From Haloarcula salina (GTDB lineage Archaea; Halobacteriota; Halobacteria; Halobacteriales; Haloarculaceae): a stretch of 64,000 bases of DNA. The stretch covers positions 868,001 to 932,000 of the forward strand of contig NZ_WRXL01000001.1 in NCBI RefSeq assembly GCF_010119195.1, read 5' to 3'. The notes under the pieces are model-generated. The model was not told the origin of the DNA and ran no database searches. It worked only from the letters and a program-made list of their open reading frames with translations. Shown one piece after another: positions 63,519 through 64,000 of this stretch. Position numbers and translations under genes: made by a program. Position 1 is the stretch's first letter. Each line of letters begins with the position of its first letter.

Positions 63519-64000
63519 ATGGACTGGTCCCGCAGACGCCTCCTCGCGACGGCCGCGACGGGCCTCGGCGTCGCCCTCGCCGGCTGTGATACGACCGACG
63601 ACGCTCCGCCGCCGTCACCGGGGCTCGACCGCCGTCCCGTCGACGACTACGAGGTCGAACGGGTCAGAAACACCGACGCGGTCCCGCTGTTCACCCGTGG
63701 GTCGTTCCCGACGTCGACGGACGATGCCGACAGAGAGGGCCGACCAGCCGGGAGCTACGACCACGCGTACGTCGTCTCGGAGGCAGACGTAGACGAACTC
63801 GCGTTCGCCGACGTGCCCGAGGCGAAGCGCCTCCGGTCGTTCGCCGCCGCCACCGACTTCGAGGCGGGGTCGGTGTACCTCTTTACCACGCCGGTCGGCG
63901 CGTGCTACGACGTCCGGATCGAGTCGATCTCGCTCGACCCCGACGGCGACCCGGACGGCGACTTCTGTCGGGCGCTCCGGCCGGCCGACGTGGCCTGCGA
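63519..64000 (+). CDS. Tat lipoprotein, cut by the window end
   Basis: The first 160 residues of a protein continuing past the window. MDWSRRRLLATAATGLGVALAGC gives a twin-arginine signal and a lipobox with Cys at about residue 23. The mature part has FVTRGSFP-like (PLFTRGSFPT) and VYLFTTPVGACYDVRIESIS. It is divergent from the previous lipoprotein gene (113 bases apart). Function unknown. Confidence 0.6.
   Translation, partial: MDWSRRRLLATAATGLGVALAGCDTTDDAPPPSPGLDRRPVDDYEVERVRNTDAVPLFTRGSFPTSTDDADREGRPAGSYDHAYVVSEADVDELAFADVPEAKRLRSFAAATDFEAGSVYLFTTPVGACYDVRIESISLDPDGDPDGDFCRALRPADVAC

Overview
The window is haloarchaeal chromosomal or megaplasmid DNA. The G+C content is high, and the proteins are strongly acidic. 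Several genes appear to have leaderless promoters, with a TATA element about 25-30 bases before the start codon. There are Tat-dependent lipoproteins, a PGF-CTERM surface protein, a HalOD1 protein and an archaeal type RNase P RNA. The xylose dehydrogenase gene and general style suggest a Haloarcula/Halomicrobium-like member of the Haloarculaceae, but I cannot fix the genus from sequence alone.

Layout. 1-11 kb: the end of a truncated gene, an ABC-2 type exporter pair, a REC-PAS-PAS-PAS histidine kinase, NAD-dependent DNA ligase (ligA), a HalOD1 protein, a class V aminotransferase, small membrane proteins and uvrC. 12-23 kb: an orphan iron-siderophore type binding protein under a DtxR-type box, an M48 peptidase, a secreted beta-helix protein, a polyphosphate kinase/metallophosphoesterase operon and a small zinc-finger gene. 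This stretch also holds two gene-poor segments (11995-12917 and 20563-22301) that share a 27-base AT-rich motif. 22-30 kb: a pentose oxidation locus with an IclR regulator, 2-oxoglutarate semialdehyde dehydrogenase, xylose dehydrogenase, an MBL-fold putative lactonase and an enolase-family sugar-acid dehydratase, followed by a convergent nucleoside hydrolase. 30-38 kb: a 1164-residue PHP/PGF-CTERM protein with a His-rich lipoprotein, XapX, a quinone oxidoreductase-like MDR enzyme and a KhtT/KhtU-like K+/H+ antiporter pair.

38-58 kb is a large cobalamin (corrin ring) and cobalt uptake island. It carries cbiX, then cobN-cbiC-cbiE (minus) divergent from chlID-cbtB-cbtA (plus). A long minus-strand operon follows: cbiT-cbiL-cbiF, a 426-base gap, then cbiG-cbiH-cbiH2-ferredoxin-(LAGLIDADG-like protein)-cbiX/2Fe-2S-DUF3209-PQQ propeller. 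Together these cover cobalt import (CbtAB), chelation (two CbiX, plus CobN with ChlID) and most corrin ring steps (CbiL, H, F, G, E, T, C). CbiD, CbiJ/CobK and CbiA are not in the window. 58-64 kb: uvrB, a membrane protein, a rubrerythrin-like protein, the RNase P RNA gene (minus strand, about 62098-62538) and two lipoproteins, the last cut by the window end.

The most unusual material is in the cobalamin island. One member is a LAGLIDADG-like protein whose second active-site acid appears to be replaced by Cys. Cys-containing low-complexity tails occur on CbiH (four CGA-S/A motifs), CbiG, CbiT and CbiL. Near-perfect palindromes lie at the promoters of cbiX and of the cbiT operon. All functional assignments rest on motif reading; no database search was possible.
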